DNA of 15,867 bases from an uncultured Collinsella sp. (GCA_900549345.1 UROC01000041.1:1-15867), one strand, 5' to 3'. Shown: positions 6,921 to 13,823, numbered from the stretch's first letter. Translations and numbers: made by a program. Notes: generated by a model not told the origin, from the letters alone.

Positions 6921-6957
6921 CGTATGTATGTTCGCGTCTTTCCATGTCATGAGTATA
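6921..6957 (-). promoter_or_regulatory. Possible dinB promoter -10 and weak LexA-like box
   Basis: Read on the minus strand, TATACT (6952-6957) is a 5/6 match to a -10 box, but no good -35 lies 16-18 bases upstream. Transcription would start about at 6945. Downstream, 6921-6934 reads (plus strand) CGTATGTATGTTCG, matching 8 of 10 fixed positions of CGAAC-N4-GTTCG. That would place a LexA-type operator between the transcription start and ATG 6906. This is suggestive only; one half-site is degenerate. Confidence 0.3.
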
Positions 6958-6989
6958 CCGCGCAGCTCATGTGGGGTGCGTGTATGTGC

Positions 6990-7017
6990 TTGCAAATCCC
7001 GAATTCTTGTCTAAGAT
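6990..7017 (+). promoter_or_regulatory. Distal promoter candidate for the rpsP operon
   Basis: TTGCAA (6990-6995), a 16-base spacer and TAAGAT (7012-7017) each match four of six consensus bases. It is weaker than the proximal candidate at 7062-7090 and would give a leader of about 120 bases. Confidence 0.3.
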
Positions 7018-7061
7018 ATGGATTTGCCCTCGACTACACCGAAGAAGTTGGTCTCACGGAC

Positions 7062-7090
7062 TTCACCTGCCCGCGTCGATGGCGTATTAT
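7062..7090 (+). promoter_or_regulatory. Proximal promoter candidate for the rpsP operon
   Basis: TTCACC (7062-7067, 4/6 match), a 17-base spacer and TATTAT (7085-7090, 5/6 match). Transcription would begin near 7097, about 50 bases before the rpsP start. The leader contains a short hairpin, GCAGC (7113-7117) with GCTGC (7123-7127), just upstream of the Shine-Dalgarno. Confidence 0.5.
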
Positions 7091-7133
7091 GTTCAACTGT
7101 TTGTTTGTAGTTGCAGCCTAAAGCTGCTTGGTT

Positions 7134-7140
7134 GGAGGAG
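7134..7140 (+). promoter_or_regulatory. Shine-Dalgarno that fixes the rpsP TTG start
   Basis: GGAGGAG ends six bases before TTG 7147, where the protein reads MAVKIRLARHG as in S16 homologues. An in-frame ATG at 7111 would place this site inside the coding region. Confidence 0.85.
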
Positions 7141-7146
7141 TTTCCT

Positions 7147-7488
7147 TTGGCAGTCAAGATTCGCCTTGCTCGTCACGGCGCTAAGAAGCGTCCGTACTAC
7201 CGTGTCGTCGTCGCCGATTCCCGCGCCCCGCGTGACGGTCGTATCATCGAGGAGGTTGGCCGCTACAACCCGATGACCGCCCCCAAGACCATCAACCTCG
7301 ACCTCGAGAAGATCGCCGACTGGCAGTCCAAGGGCGCTCAGCTCACCGACGCCGTCGCCGCTCTGGTCAAGGCCGCCAACGAGGGCGAGAAGACCGAGAC
7401 CGTCGTCAAGAAGTCCAAGAAGCAGCTCGCCAAAGAGGCCGAGGCCGCTAAGGCTGCCGCTGAGGCCGCTGAGGGCGCCGAGGAGTAA
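7147..7488 (+). CDS. rpsP: 30S ribosomal protein S16
   Basis: This 113-residue protein begins MAVKIRLARHGAKKRPYYRV and contains VADSRAPRDGRIIEEVGRYNPM, the S16 signature. S16 is an assembly protein of the 30S body. The TTG start is supported by the strong Shine-Dalgarno at 7134-7140. The C-terminal ~35 residues are Lys/Ala/Glu-rich (QLAKEAEAAKAAAEAAEG), longer than in Escherichia coli but common in actinobacterial S16. It is the first gene of a five-gene run; khpA follows after three bases. Confidence 0.97.
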   Translation: MAVKIRLARHGAKKRPYYRVVVADSRAPRDGRIIEEVGRYNPMTAPKTINLDLEKIADWQSKGAQLTDAVAALVKAANEGEKTETVVKKSKKQLAKEAEAAKAAAEAAEGAEE

Positions 7489-7491
7489 ATC

Positions 7492-7776
7492 GTGCCTGAG
7501 GTTGACGCTGCACAGCTCGAGGGTGAGGCAATGCTCTCAGATCGCATCGCCGATCTCGTCGAATATCTCGTTGTTCAGATCGTCGACGACCCGGATTCCG
7601 TGAGCCTTGAGGTCATTGATGGTGATGACGCCTCTACGATTGAGGTTTCTGTCGCCGAGGATGACGTCGCTAAGGTCATCGGCCGTCGTGGCCGTACCAT
7701 CAAGGCCATTCGCACGCTCGCCCGTGCACTGGCCGCTCGCCTCGACACTGCTGTCGAGGTAGAGGTTCTGGGCTAG
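7492..7776 (+). CDS. khpA: KH-domain RNA-binding protein KhpA
   Basis: A single type II KH domain with VIGRRGRTIKAIRTL, whose GRRG is the GxxG nucleic-acid loop. KhpA proteins bind RNA, often with KhpB/Jag, and influence cell size and division in Firmicutes. GTG 7492 (94 residues) has GAGGAG (7480-7485) six bases upstream. ATG 7531 (81 residues, nearer the usual family length) has GAGGG (7519-7523) seven bases upstream, so either start or both could be used. The placement between rpsP and rimM is standard in Gram-positive bacteria. The stop codon is part of the hairpin around the rimM start. Confidence 0.92.
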   Translation: MPEVDAAQLEGEAMLSDRIADLVEYLVVQIVDDPDSVSLEVIDGDDASTIEVSVAEDDVAKVIGRRGRTIKAIRTLARALAARLDTAVEVEVLG

Positions 7777-7789
7777 GACCTTGAGGTCC
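7775..7789 (+). promoter_or_regulatory. Hairpin holding the rimM TTG start codon in its loop
   Basis: GGACC (7776-7780) pairs perfectly with GGTCC (7785-7789), leaving TTGA (7781-7784) as a tetraloop. The loop contains the TTG start codon of rimM. The only Shine-Dalgarno-like bases, AGGA (7775-7778), are in the 5' arm, only two bases from the start. Ribosomes finishing khpA at 7774-7776 would melt it, so this may enforce translational coupling. Confidence 0.5.
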
Positions 7790-8302
7790 CAGTACAAAAA
7801 CATCGCCCGTGTGGTCAAGCCGCACGGAAGGAAGGGGGAGGTCCTCGCGCAGCCGCTGCGGGGGCTTCCTTCTGTATTAGAGCCGGGTATGCGCGTCGCC
7901 CTGACGCCGCCGGCGCTCAAGCGCGACCGCTTTTGCACGGTCGTGTCCGTCACCGATACGGGCGATGGCGATCTGGTCTTGTTTGAGGGCATTGACGACT
8001 TGACGGCCGCCGAGGGCATCACGGGATGCTATGTGTTGGCAAATCGTGACGATTTTGAGCTCGATTCACTCGACGCCGCCTATACCGACCTGATGGGTCG
8101 CGAGGTGGTCGACGAGCGCTTCGGTTCACTCGGCACGATCGTCGAGATCATGTCGACGCCCGCTAACGATGTTTGGGTTGTCGAGGGTGATCGGTACGGC
8201 GAGGTACTGATTCCCGTGATCGAGCAGGTTGTGCTCGATCTTCCCGACACAGGAACAATTTCCGTCCACGTTATGGACGGCCTGATCGATATGGACAAGT
8301 AG
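7781..8302 (+). CDS. rimM: Ribosome maturation factor RimM
   Basis: The N-terminal RimM domain opens YKNIARVVKPHGRKGEV. It is followed by a PRC-barrel (DLMGREVVDERFGSLGTIVEI...GEVLIPVIEQVVLDLP), 173 residues in all. RimM binds S19 and the head of the 30S subunit during late maturation. The start must lie before YKNIARVVK; the only in-frame candidate after the khpA stop is TTG 7781, which lacks a normally spaced Shine-Dalgarno and sits in a hairpin loop. Translation probably depends on khpA. The position in the rpsP-rimM-trmD order supports the call. Confidence 0.95.
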   Translation: MRSQYKNIARVVKPHGRKGEVLAQPLRGLPSVLEPGMRVALTPPALKRDRFCTVVSVTDTGDGDLVLFEGIDDLTAAEGITGCYVLANRDDFELDSLDAAYTDLMGREVVDERFGSLGTIVEIMSTPANDVWVVEGDRYGEVLIPVIEQVVLDLPDTGTISVHVMDGLIDMDK

Positions 8303-8312
8303 GGAGGACAAC

Positions 8313-9071
8313 ATGCTGATTGAGACCCTTTCGGTCTTTCCCGAGATGTTTGAGCCCGTCATGTCCACATCGATTTTGGGCCGCGCCCGCAAGGCCGGCC
8401 TTTTTGATTTTAAGGCGTATAACCTGCGCGACTGGACGCACGACCGCCATCGTACCGTCGATGACGAGCCGTACGGCGGCGGGCAGGGCATGCTCATGAA
8501 GGTCGAGCCTATTGCCGAGGCCATCGAGGCTATTAGCTCCGAGGGTCCTAAGCCCACCGTGGTGTTTTTTACCCCCTGTGGCGAGCCCTTTACACAGCAT
8601 GTGGCCGAGCGCCTGCTCAAAAGCGAGCGCTTGCTGTTTGTGTGCAGCCGTTACGAGGGTGTCGACGAGCGTGCCTATGCGTATGCCGACGAGCGCCTGT
8701 CGATCGGCGATTACGTGCTCACGGGCGGCGAGCTTCCCGCTATGGTCGTTGCCGATGCTGTCGTACGCCTGATTCCCGGCGCCCTTGGTGACGAGATGAG
8801 CAACGTCGACGAGTCGTTCTCGACCGCCGAGGACGGAGGCCTGCTCGAGTATGCGCAGTACACTCGCCCTGCTGAATTCAACGGCGAGGGCGTGCCGCCG
8901 GTGCTCGTGAGCGGTGACCATGCCAAGGTTGACGCCTGGCGCCGTAAGAATGCCATCGAGCGCACCTGCCGCTGGCGTCCCGACCTGATCGAGACGGCAC
9001 GGCTTACGCCCCAGGAGCGCGCATACGCGCAGGAGATTCTGGACGCTTCGTATTCGCAGAGCGAGGAGTGA
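8313..9071 (+). CDS. trmD: tRNA (guanine-N1-)-methyltransferase TrmD
   Basis: This 252-residue SPOUT-class enzyme methylates G37 of tRNAs, preventing +1 frameshifts. Family motifs are present: the N-terminal LSVFPEMFEP, DEPYGGGQGMLMK, and the deep-knot SAM site with CSRYEGVDER (about residues 110-120) and SIGDYVLTGGELPA (about 130-143). A GGGAGGA Shine-Dalgarno precedes ATG 8313. The stop is preceded by GAGGAG, which serves as the lepB ribosome-binding site. rplS, normally next in this operon, is absent. Confidence 0.97.
   Translation: MLIETLSVFPEMFEPVMSTSILGRARKAGLFDFKAYNLRDWTHDRHRTVDDEPYGGGQGMLMKVEPIAEAIEAISSEGPKPTVVFFTPCGEPFTQHVAERLLKSERLLFVCSRYEGVDERAYAYADERLSIGDYVLTGGELPAMVVADAVVRLIPGALGDEMSNVDESFSTAEDGGLLEYAQYTRPAEFNGEGVPPVLVSGDHAKVDAWRRKNAIERTCRWRPDLIETARLTPQERAYAQEILDASYSQSEE
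9063..9068 (+). promoter_or_regulatory. Shine-Dalgarno that favours lepB ATG 9074
   Basis: GAGGAG ends five bases before ATG 9074. The alternative start GTG 9068 would overlap the site itself. Confidence 0.7.
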
Positions 9072-9073
9072 GA

Positions 9074-9637
9074 ATGGTTCCATCGCAGCATTCCGCGTTG
9101 AGGGGCGCTTTTGAGTGGGTCGCGGTCATCGCGATCGCGCTCGTGGCCACCTTCCTGATCCGCACCTTTGTGGTCGAGCCCTTTGTGGTACCCACCGGCT
9201 CCATGGAGGACACGATCGAGATTGGCGACCAGATCCTGGCACAAAAGGTGAGCCTCGAGCTCGGTCAGCCCGTCAAACAGGGTGATATCGTGGTGTTCCA
9301 CAACCCCGATGCCACTTCCGAGCATGATGTTCTTGTCAAGCGTGTTATTGCCACGGCCGGCCAGACGGTCGACCTGCAGGACGGCAAGGTGGTCGTTGAC
9401 GGCCAAGCGCTCGACGAGGACTATACGACGGGCATGAGCTGGCCGCTTTCGGTCCAAGCGCCTGGCGCCCAGGTGAGTTATCCCTACACCGTTCCCGACG
9501 GGTGCGTGTGGGTGATGGGCGACAACCGCGAAAACTCTGCCGACTCGCGCTACTTTGGTCCCGTCGATCGCTCTGATTTGATCGCTGTGGCGCTTGTGCG
9601 CTACTGGCCGCTCAACCGCATCGGCGCTATCGACTAA
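9074..9637 (+). CDS. lepB: Signal peptidase I
   Basis: This 187-residue S26 serine protease removes signal peptides from exported proteins. One N-terminal membrane segment (about 14-33, FEWVAVIAIALVATFLI) anchors it, with the catalytic domain outside. The catalytic Ser is S43 in PTGSMEDT and the Lys general base is K89 in DVLVKRV. Box E is GDNRENSADSRYFG at 149-162. It lies two bases after trmD, in the slot where rplS or rplS-lepB stands in related operons. Confidence 0.95.
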   Translation: MVPSQHSALRGAFEWVAVIAIALVATFLIRTFVVEPFVVPTGSMEDTIEIGDQILAQKVSLELGQPVKQGDIVVFHNPDATSEHDVLVKRVIATAGQTVDLQDGKVVVDGQALDEDYTTGMSWPLSVQAPGAQVSYPYTVPDGCVWVMGDNRENSADSRYFGPVDRSDLIAVALVRYWPLNRIGAID

Positions 9638-9644
9638 AAACCGC

Positions 9645-9685
9645 TATAGTACAGTACCTAACCGTGTAATCGTTTCGACGAGGGG
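9645..9685 (+). promoter_or_regulatory. Weak promoter candidate and leader for glyQ
   Basis: The 59-base gap after lepB contains TATAGT (9645-9650), a 5/6 match to a -10 box, but no recognisable -35. A tiny hairpin TCGT-TTCG-ACGA (9670-9681) precedes GGGG of the ribosome-binding site. The gap is too short for a T-box riboswitch, and I see no terminator between lepB and glyQ, so read-through from rpsP is also possible. Confidence 0.3.
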
Positions 9686-9696
9686 ATATTAGAGGC

Positions 9697-10608
9697 ATGA
9701 ACGCTTCATCGCTTTCCTTCCAAGACATCATCCTGCGCCTCCAGCAGTACTGGGGCGAGCAGGGCTGCGTCATTATGCAGCCCTATGACTCCGAGGTCGG
9801 TGCCGGTACCTTCCATACCGCGACCACGCTGCGCTCGCTCGGTCCCGCCGAATGGCGCACCTGCTATGCGCAGCCCTGCCGCCGTCCCGCCGACGGCCGC
9901 TACGGCGAGAACCCTAACCGCATGCAGCACTACTATCAGTTCCAGGTGCTCATTAAGCCCTCTCCGGTTAATGCTCAGGAGCTTTACCTGGGGTCTCTTG
10001 CTGCCATTGGCCTGGACCCCAACGACCATGACGTCCGTTTTGTCGAGGACGACTGGGAGAGCCCGACGCTGGGCGCCTGGGGCCTTGGCTGGGAGGTCTG
10101 GCTCAACGGCATGGAGGTCACGCAGTTCACGTACTTCCAGCAGGTGGGCGGTATCGAGGTCGACCCCGTGCCCGTCGAGATCACCTATGGCCTGGAGCGT
10201 ATCGCCATGTACGCTCAGGGCGTCAACTCGGTCTACGATCTGGTGTGGAGCTATCTGCCCGACGGCACGCCCATGACCTATGGCGACGTGTTCCTCGAGA
10301 ACGAGCGCGAGTTCAGTGCCTATAACTTTGAGGTCGCCAACGTCGAGATGATGCGTCAGAAGTTTGACGACTACGAGGCCGAGTGCCATTCCTGCCTGGA
10401 GCGCAAGCTGACGTTGCCGGCGTACGACTGTGTCATGAAGTGCAGCCACGCCTTCAACCTGCTCGATGCCCGCGGCGCCCTGTCCGCGGTCGAGCGTGCC
10501 AACTACATCCTGCGCGTCCGCGCCGTCGCCAAGGCGTGCTGCGAGGCCTACATGGCCGAGGTCGCCGGAGTCAACGAGAATGCCGACCAGGAAGGCGAGG
10601 TGGCGTAA
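9697..10608 (+). CDS. glyQ: Glycyl-tRNA synthetase alpha subunit
   Basis: This 303-residue class II synthetase catalytic subunit starts MNASSLSFQDIILRLQQYWGE. It carries GCVIMQPYDSEVGAGTFHTAT, RRPADGRYGENPNRMQHYYQFQV and ITYGLERIAMYAQG, near-invariant in bacterial alpha subunits. It activates glycine with ATP and works as an alpha2beta2 complex with GlyS, encoded three bases downstream. AGGGG (9681-9685) lies 11 bases before ATG, a rather long spacing. Confidence 0.97.
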   Translation: MNASSLSFQDIILRLQQYWGEQGCVIMQPYDSEVGAGTFHTATTLRSLGPAEWRTCYAQPCRRPADGRYGENPNRMQHYYQFQVLIKPSPVNAQELYLGSLAAIGLDPNDHDVRFVEDDWESPTLGAWGLGWEVWLNGMEVTQFTYFQQVGGIEVDPVPVEITYGLERIAMYAQGVNSVYDLVWSYLPDGTPMTYGDVFLENEREFSAYNFEVANVEMMRQKFDDYEAECHSCLERKLTLPAYDCVMKCSHAFNLLDARGALSAVERANYILRVRAVAKACCEAYMAEVAGVNENADQEGEVA

Positions 10609-10611
10609 GCC

Positions 10612-12708
10612 ATGGCAGACGCTAAGGATTTCCTGTTTGAGATCGGTACGGAGGAAATGCCCTCTGCACCGCTGAACAATGCCGTCAAGCAGCTTGGTAC
10701 CATGATCGCCAAGGGTCTCGACGAGGCCGGTCTGGCCCACGGCGAGGTCCGCGTGATCTCGAGCCCGCGTCGCCTGGCTGCGCTCGTTGCCGACGTTGCC
10801 ACCGCGACCGATGAGGTTCACGAGGTCAAGCGTGGCCCCGCGGCAAACATCGCCTTCGACGCTGACGGTAACGCCACCAAGGCCGCCCAGGGCTTCGCCC
10901 GCAAGTGCGGTGTGGCTGCCGAGGACCTGGTCCGTCGTGAGGATACCGACGGTCGCGAGTATGTCTTTGCCGAGAAGAACATTCCCTCCGCACCGGCAAC
11001 CCCGATCCTGACGGCCCTGTGCGAGAAGACCATTGCCGGCCTGCAGTGGCCCAACTACCGCTCCCAGCGCTGGGGCCACGAGCATGCCACCTTCGTGCGC
11101 CCGGTCCGCTGGATTTGCTGCCTTCTGGGCGAGGATGTTGTGCCCGTGTCGTTTGCCGACGTGACGAGTGGCAACACCACGCGTGGCCATCGCGTGCTTG
11201 GCCCCGGTGACCATGTGGTTGCCAGCCCCGCTGTTTACGAGCAGGTGCTCGAGGATGCCGGCGTGCTTTCTGCCGAGCGCCGTCGCGAGGCGATTCTCGC
11301 CGGTATCGCCGAGGTCGAGGCCGCTCGCCCCGGCTGCCATGTCGATACGCCCAAGAAGGTCTTTGAGGAGGTCATTAACCTCTGCGAGTGGCCGACGGTG
11401 CTCGTCGGTACTTTCGACGAGGAGTTCCTCAAGGTCCCGCACGAGATTATCTGCGAGTCCATGCTTACCAACCAGCGCTACTTCCCGATCTATGACGGCG
11501 AGGGCAAGCTGACGCGTGAGTTCGTGGTCGTCTCCAACAGCAAGCCCGAGAACGCCGAGCGAGTGATCGACGGTAACGAGCGCGTCGTGCGCGCCCGTCT
11601 GGACGACGCTAAGTTCTTCTACGAGGAGGACCTGACGATCTCCCTCGACGAGTTCCGTGAGCGTCTGTCCAAGGTTGCCTTCCAGGAGAAGCTCGGTAGC
11701 GTGCTCGCCAAGTCCGAGCGCATCGAGCAGCTCGCGCTCGCTATCGCCCGCGAGGCTCACCTGGGCGCCCATCTTGCCGCCGACGCTGCTCGCGCCGCAC
11801 ACCTGTGCAAGGCAGACCTGGTGTCCAACGCCGTCGTCGAGTTCACGAGCCAGCAGGGCGTGATGGGCGGTTATTACGCGACCGCGATGGGGGAGAACGA
11901 CGAGGTCGCCCATGCTATTCGCGATCACTATCGTCCCCGTTTTGCCGGTGACGAGCTGCCCGAGGGCACCGCTGGCTGCATCGTGGCCTGCGCCGACAAG
12001 CTCGATACCATCGCCGGTATCTTTGCCATCGGCGAGCCCCCGACCGGCTCCTCCGACCCCTACGCGCTGCGTCGTGCCGCTATCGGCATTATCAACATCC
12101 TGCGCGACCGTCTGCCGATCGACCCCACGTCGCTCATCGACTTTGCCCTCGAACTCTACAGTGAGCAGGGCATTGAGTTCGACGCCGCCGACGTCGCCCA
12201 GCAGGTTCGTGACTTCTTCCATGGCCGCCTGGTGAGCATGGCCCGCGACGAAAAGATTCCGGCCGATACCGTCGCCGCCGTCTCCGCGGTGCACATCATC
12301 GCTCCGTCCGTCTTCTTCGCCCGCTGCGCCGCCCTCGACGAGGCCCGCAAGAACGACGCTGAGACGTTCGACAACCTGGCGACCGCCTATGCCCGCGCCG
12401 CGCATATCTCCAAGCCCGAGCTGGGTGCGGAGTTTGACCGCAGCCTGATGGGCGAGGTCGAGCTTGCGCTCGCCGACGCCTCCGAGGCTGCTCAGACCGC
12501 CGTCGATGCCGCCCTTGCTGCCGAGGACTACCCGGCCGCATTTGCCGCCCTCGCCGCCCTGCGCGCGCCCATCGACCGTTTCTTCGATGAGGTCATGGTC
12601 ATGGACAAGGACGAGCAGCTTCGCGATAATCGCCTTAAGCTGCTCAACCGCTTCGAGGCCGTTTTCTCCGGCATTGCCAACATCGGTGAGCTTGCCCGCA
12701 AAAAGTAA
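10612..12708 (+). CDS. glyS: Glycyl-tRNA synthetase beta subunit
   Basis: This 698-residue protein starts DFLFEIGTEEMPS. RSMRW-like blocks (NYRSQRWGHEHATFVRPVRW), an HD-like region (HLCKADLVSNAVVEFTSQQGVMGGYYA) and a C-terminal DALR-type anticodon-binding domain (FFDEVMVMDKDEQLRDNRLKLLNRF) follow in family order. It binds tRNA-Gly for the alpha subunit. The length is normal (about 690). The gap to glyQ is three bases, so co-translation is expected. The 34 bases after the stop contain a hairpin and the ppsR ribosome-binding site but no terminator. Confidence 0.97.
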   Translation: MADAKDFLFEIGTEEMPSAPLNNAVKQLGTMIAKGLDEAGLAHGEVRVISSPRRLAALVADVATATDEVHEVKRGPAANIAFDADGNATKAAQGFARKCGVAAEDLVRREDTDGREYVFAEKNIPSAPATPILTALCEKTIAGLQWPNYRSQRWGHEHATFVRPVRWICCLLGEDVVPVSFADVTSGNTTRGHRVLGPGDHVVASPAVYEQVLEDAGVLSAERRREAILAGIAEVEAARPGCHVDTPKKVFEEVINLCEWPTVLVGTFDEEFLKVPHEIICESMLTNQRYFPIYDGEGKLTREFVVVSNSKPENAERVIDGNERVVRARLDDAKFFYEEDLTISLDEFRERLSKVAFQEKLGSVLAKSERIEQLALAIAREAHLGAHLAADAARAAHLCKADLVSNAVVEFTSQQGVMGGYYATAMGENDEVAHAIRDHYRPRFAGDELPEGTAGCIVACADKLDTIAGIFAIGEPPTGSSDPYALRRAAIGIINILRDRLPIDPTSLIDFALELYSEQGIEFDAADVAQQVRDFFHGRLVSMARDEKIPADTVAAVSAVHIIAPSVFFARCAALDEARKNDAETFDNLATAYARAAHISKPELGAEFDRSLMGEVELALADASEAAQTAVDAALAAEDYPAAFAALAALRAPIDRFFDEVMVMDKDEQLRDNRLKLLNRFEAVFSGIANIGELARKK

Positions 12709-12715
12709 GCCAGCC

Positions 12716-12729
12716 TGCGCATAAGCGCA
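12716..12729 (+). promoter_or_regulatory. 14-base leader hairpin before ppsR
   Basis: TGCGC, loop ATAA, GCGCA: a perfect 5-bp stem 13 bases before the ppsR ATG and just 5' of AAGGAG. The same element, with loop GTAA, precedes ppdK at 13915-13928. Confidence 0.5.
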
Positions 12730-12742
12730 AAAGGAGCCCCGC

Positions 12743-13618
12743 ATGGATTGCCCGGTCACCGCTCGTCCCACCGTTATCGTTATCTCCGACTCGCTCGGCG
12801 ATACCGCTTGTGAGGTGGTGCTTGCGGCGTCCGGGCAATTTGATGAAGGGGCTTTTCGCGTTTTGCGCCTGCCCAAGGTGACCTCCGTGGAGCAGGTCAA
12901 GTCATTTGTGGGGCCGCGCGTCGATGCCGACCATCGCGATGTCGCCGTGTTCCATACCATTGTCGATCCGGCGCTTCGCGCCCGCGTGCTCGATTACCTG
13001 GGTATGCTGCATATCCGTTCGGTTGACCTGATCGGCCCGACGCTTGCCGTGCTGTCGTCGCTCATCGGTGCGCCGCCCAAGTGCGTTGCGGGCGTGATTC
13101 ACAAGACCGATGACCGCTATTTCCATCGTATCGAGGCCATGGAGTATTTCGTTGAGCACGATGACGGTCGTGGTTGCGACGATCTGTCGGGTGCCGATAT
13201 CGTGCTGCTGGGTGTGTCGCGTACATCCAAGACGCCGCTGTCGATGTATTTAGCTTATCAGGGCTACAAGGTCGCCAATGTTCCGTTGGCGCATGGCATG
13301 GAGCCGCCCAAGTCGATTTACGAGGTTGACCCGATGCGCCTGTTCGGCTTGATTTCGACCGTCGATGTGATTTCCGAGATTCGCGATAGCCGCTTGGGCG
13401 ACGACTACGCCCGCGCCGTCGCAGGCTCCTATGCCGAGCCTGAGTGCGTGCGCAGCGAGCTCGAGGAAGCCCGTGCCCTCATGAAGCGCCTGGGCTGCTT
13501 TGTGGTGCGCACCGGCGGCAAAGCCATCGAGGAAAGCGCTGCCGAGATCATTGCCCACCTCGAGGAGATCCAGGAAGCCAGGGCCCGCCGTGCCGCCCGC
13601 CGCGCTCAACAAAAGTAG
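12743..13618 (+). CDS. ppsR: Bifunctional kinase/pyrophosphorylase regulating pyruvate, phosphate dikinase (DUF299)
   Basis: This 291-residue DUF299 protein has VIVISDSLGDTACEV at the N-terminus, the P-loop-like GVSRTSKTP at 157-165, then VANVPLAHGMEPPKSIYEVDP. The family phosphorylates a threonine next to the catalytic histidine of PPDK (or PEP synthase) using ADP, and removes it with phosphate, switching the enzyme off and on. The target PPDK is the next gene, so I infer PPDK rather than PEP synthase as substrate. AAGGAG ends six bases before ATG. It is probably co-transcribed with glyQS. The C-terminus is a basic, Ala/Arg-rich tail. Confidence 0.93.
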   Translation: MDCPVTARPTVIVISDSLGDTACEVVLAASGQFDEGAFRVLRLPKVTSVEQVKSFVGPRVDADHRDVAVFHTIVDPALRARVLDYLGMLHIRSVDLIGPTLAVLSSLIGAPPKCVAGVIHKTDDRYFHRIEAMEYFVEHDDGRGCDDLSGADIVLLGVSRTSKTPLSMYLAYQGYKVANVPLAHGMEPPKSIYEVDPMRLFGLISTVDVISEIRDSRLGDDYARAVAGSYAEPECVRSELEEARALMKRLGCFVVRTGGKAIEESAAEIIAHLEEIQEARARRAARRAQQK

Positions 13619-13637
13619 CTCTCTTGGGACAAGGTTG

Positions 13638-13680
13638 TTTGGGTAGCTAATTTGGGACGGGGCTCTTTTAGCTGCCCAAA
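13638..13680 (+). repeat. Small hairpin repeat, copy 2 (downstream of ppsR)
   Basis: TTTGGGTAGCT (13638-13648) pairs with AGCTGCCCAAA (13670-13680) over 11 bp with one wobble. The 21-base loop matches copy 1 (5593-5622) closely. A partial copy of the loop core, CTTGGGACAAGG (13623-13634), lies just before it, compared with TTTGGGACGGGG at 13651-13662. It is 19 bases after the ppsR stop. It could stabilise or end the ppsR transcript, but no T-run follows the stem. Confidence 0.65.
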
Positions 13681-13708
13681 GAGAATACTTGGAAATAATG
13701 CTGATAAA

Positions 13709-13726
13709 TGGTAAAGCGATTTAGCA
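13709..13726. promoter_or_regulatory. 18-bp palindrome upstream of ppdK, operator candidate
   Basis: TGGTAAAGCGATTTAGCA has seven of nine complementary pairs and a central CG, a layout common in LacI-family operators. Its half-site TTTA[C/G]CA recurs downstream at 13785-13823. The regulator is not identified. Confidence 0.45.
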
Positions 13727-13784
13727 AAAACATCGCATCCGAACTGCATTTTCCTTGTAGTGGTATCTTCATAAGGTAACCACC

Positions 13785-13823
13785 TTTACCTACCGTTTAC
13801 CGCCGGTTTTAGCACGTTTACCA
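13785..13823 (+). promoter_or_regulatory. Four direct TTTA[C/G]C repeats upstream of ppdK
   Basis: TTTACC at 13785-13790, TTTACC at 13796-13801, TTTAGCA at 13808-13814 and TTTACCA at 13817-13823. Start-to-start spacings are 11, 12 and 9 bases, so the array spans about three helical turns. It lies roughly 40-80 bases upstream of the TATAGT box. Confidence 0.5.

Noticed and set aside
6924..7121. 65-residue plus-strand frame between dinB and rpsP
   Set aside because: No ribosome-binding site, no recognisable sequence, and it covers the promoter region.
7111..7146. Upstream ATG for rpsP
   Set aside because: It contains the GGAGGAG site that serves TTG 7147, and the extra residues do not resemble S16.
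3805..10614. Identical TAAGCCATG junctions at obgE-nadD and glyQ-glyS
   Set aside because: Nine bases fixed largely by stop and start codons; the three free bases GCC are common here, so chance suffices.
9706..12960. 1084-residue open frame on the minus strand across glyQ, glyS and the ppsR start
   Set aside because: It spans three real plus-strand genes in register with their codon bias; its Leu/Val/Gly/Asp-rich low-complexity content is typical of antisense GC-rich frames.
13785..13823. TTTACC repeats as a CRISPR array or replication iterons
   Set aside because: Units are only six to seven bases, there are no spacer-sized intervals, and no cas, rep or dnaA gene is nearby.
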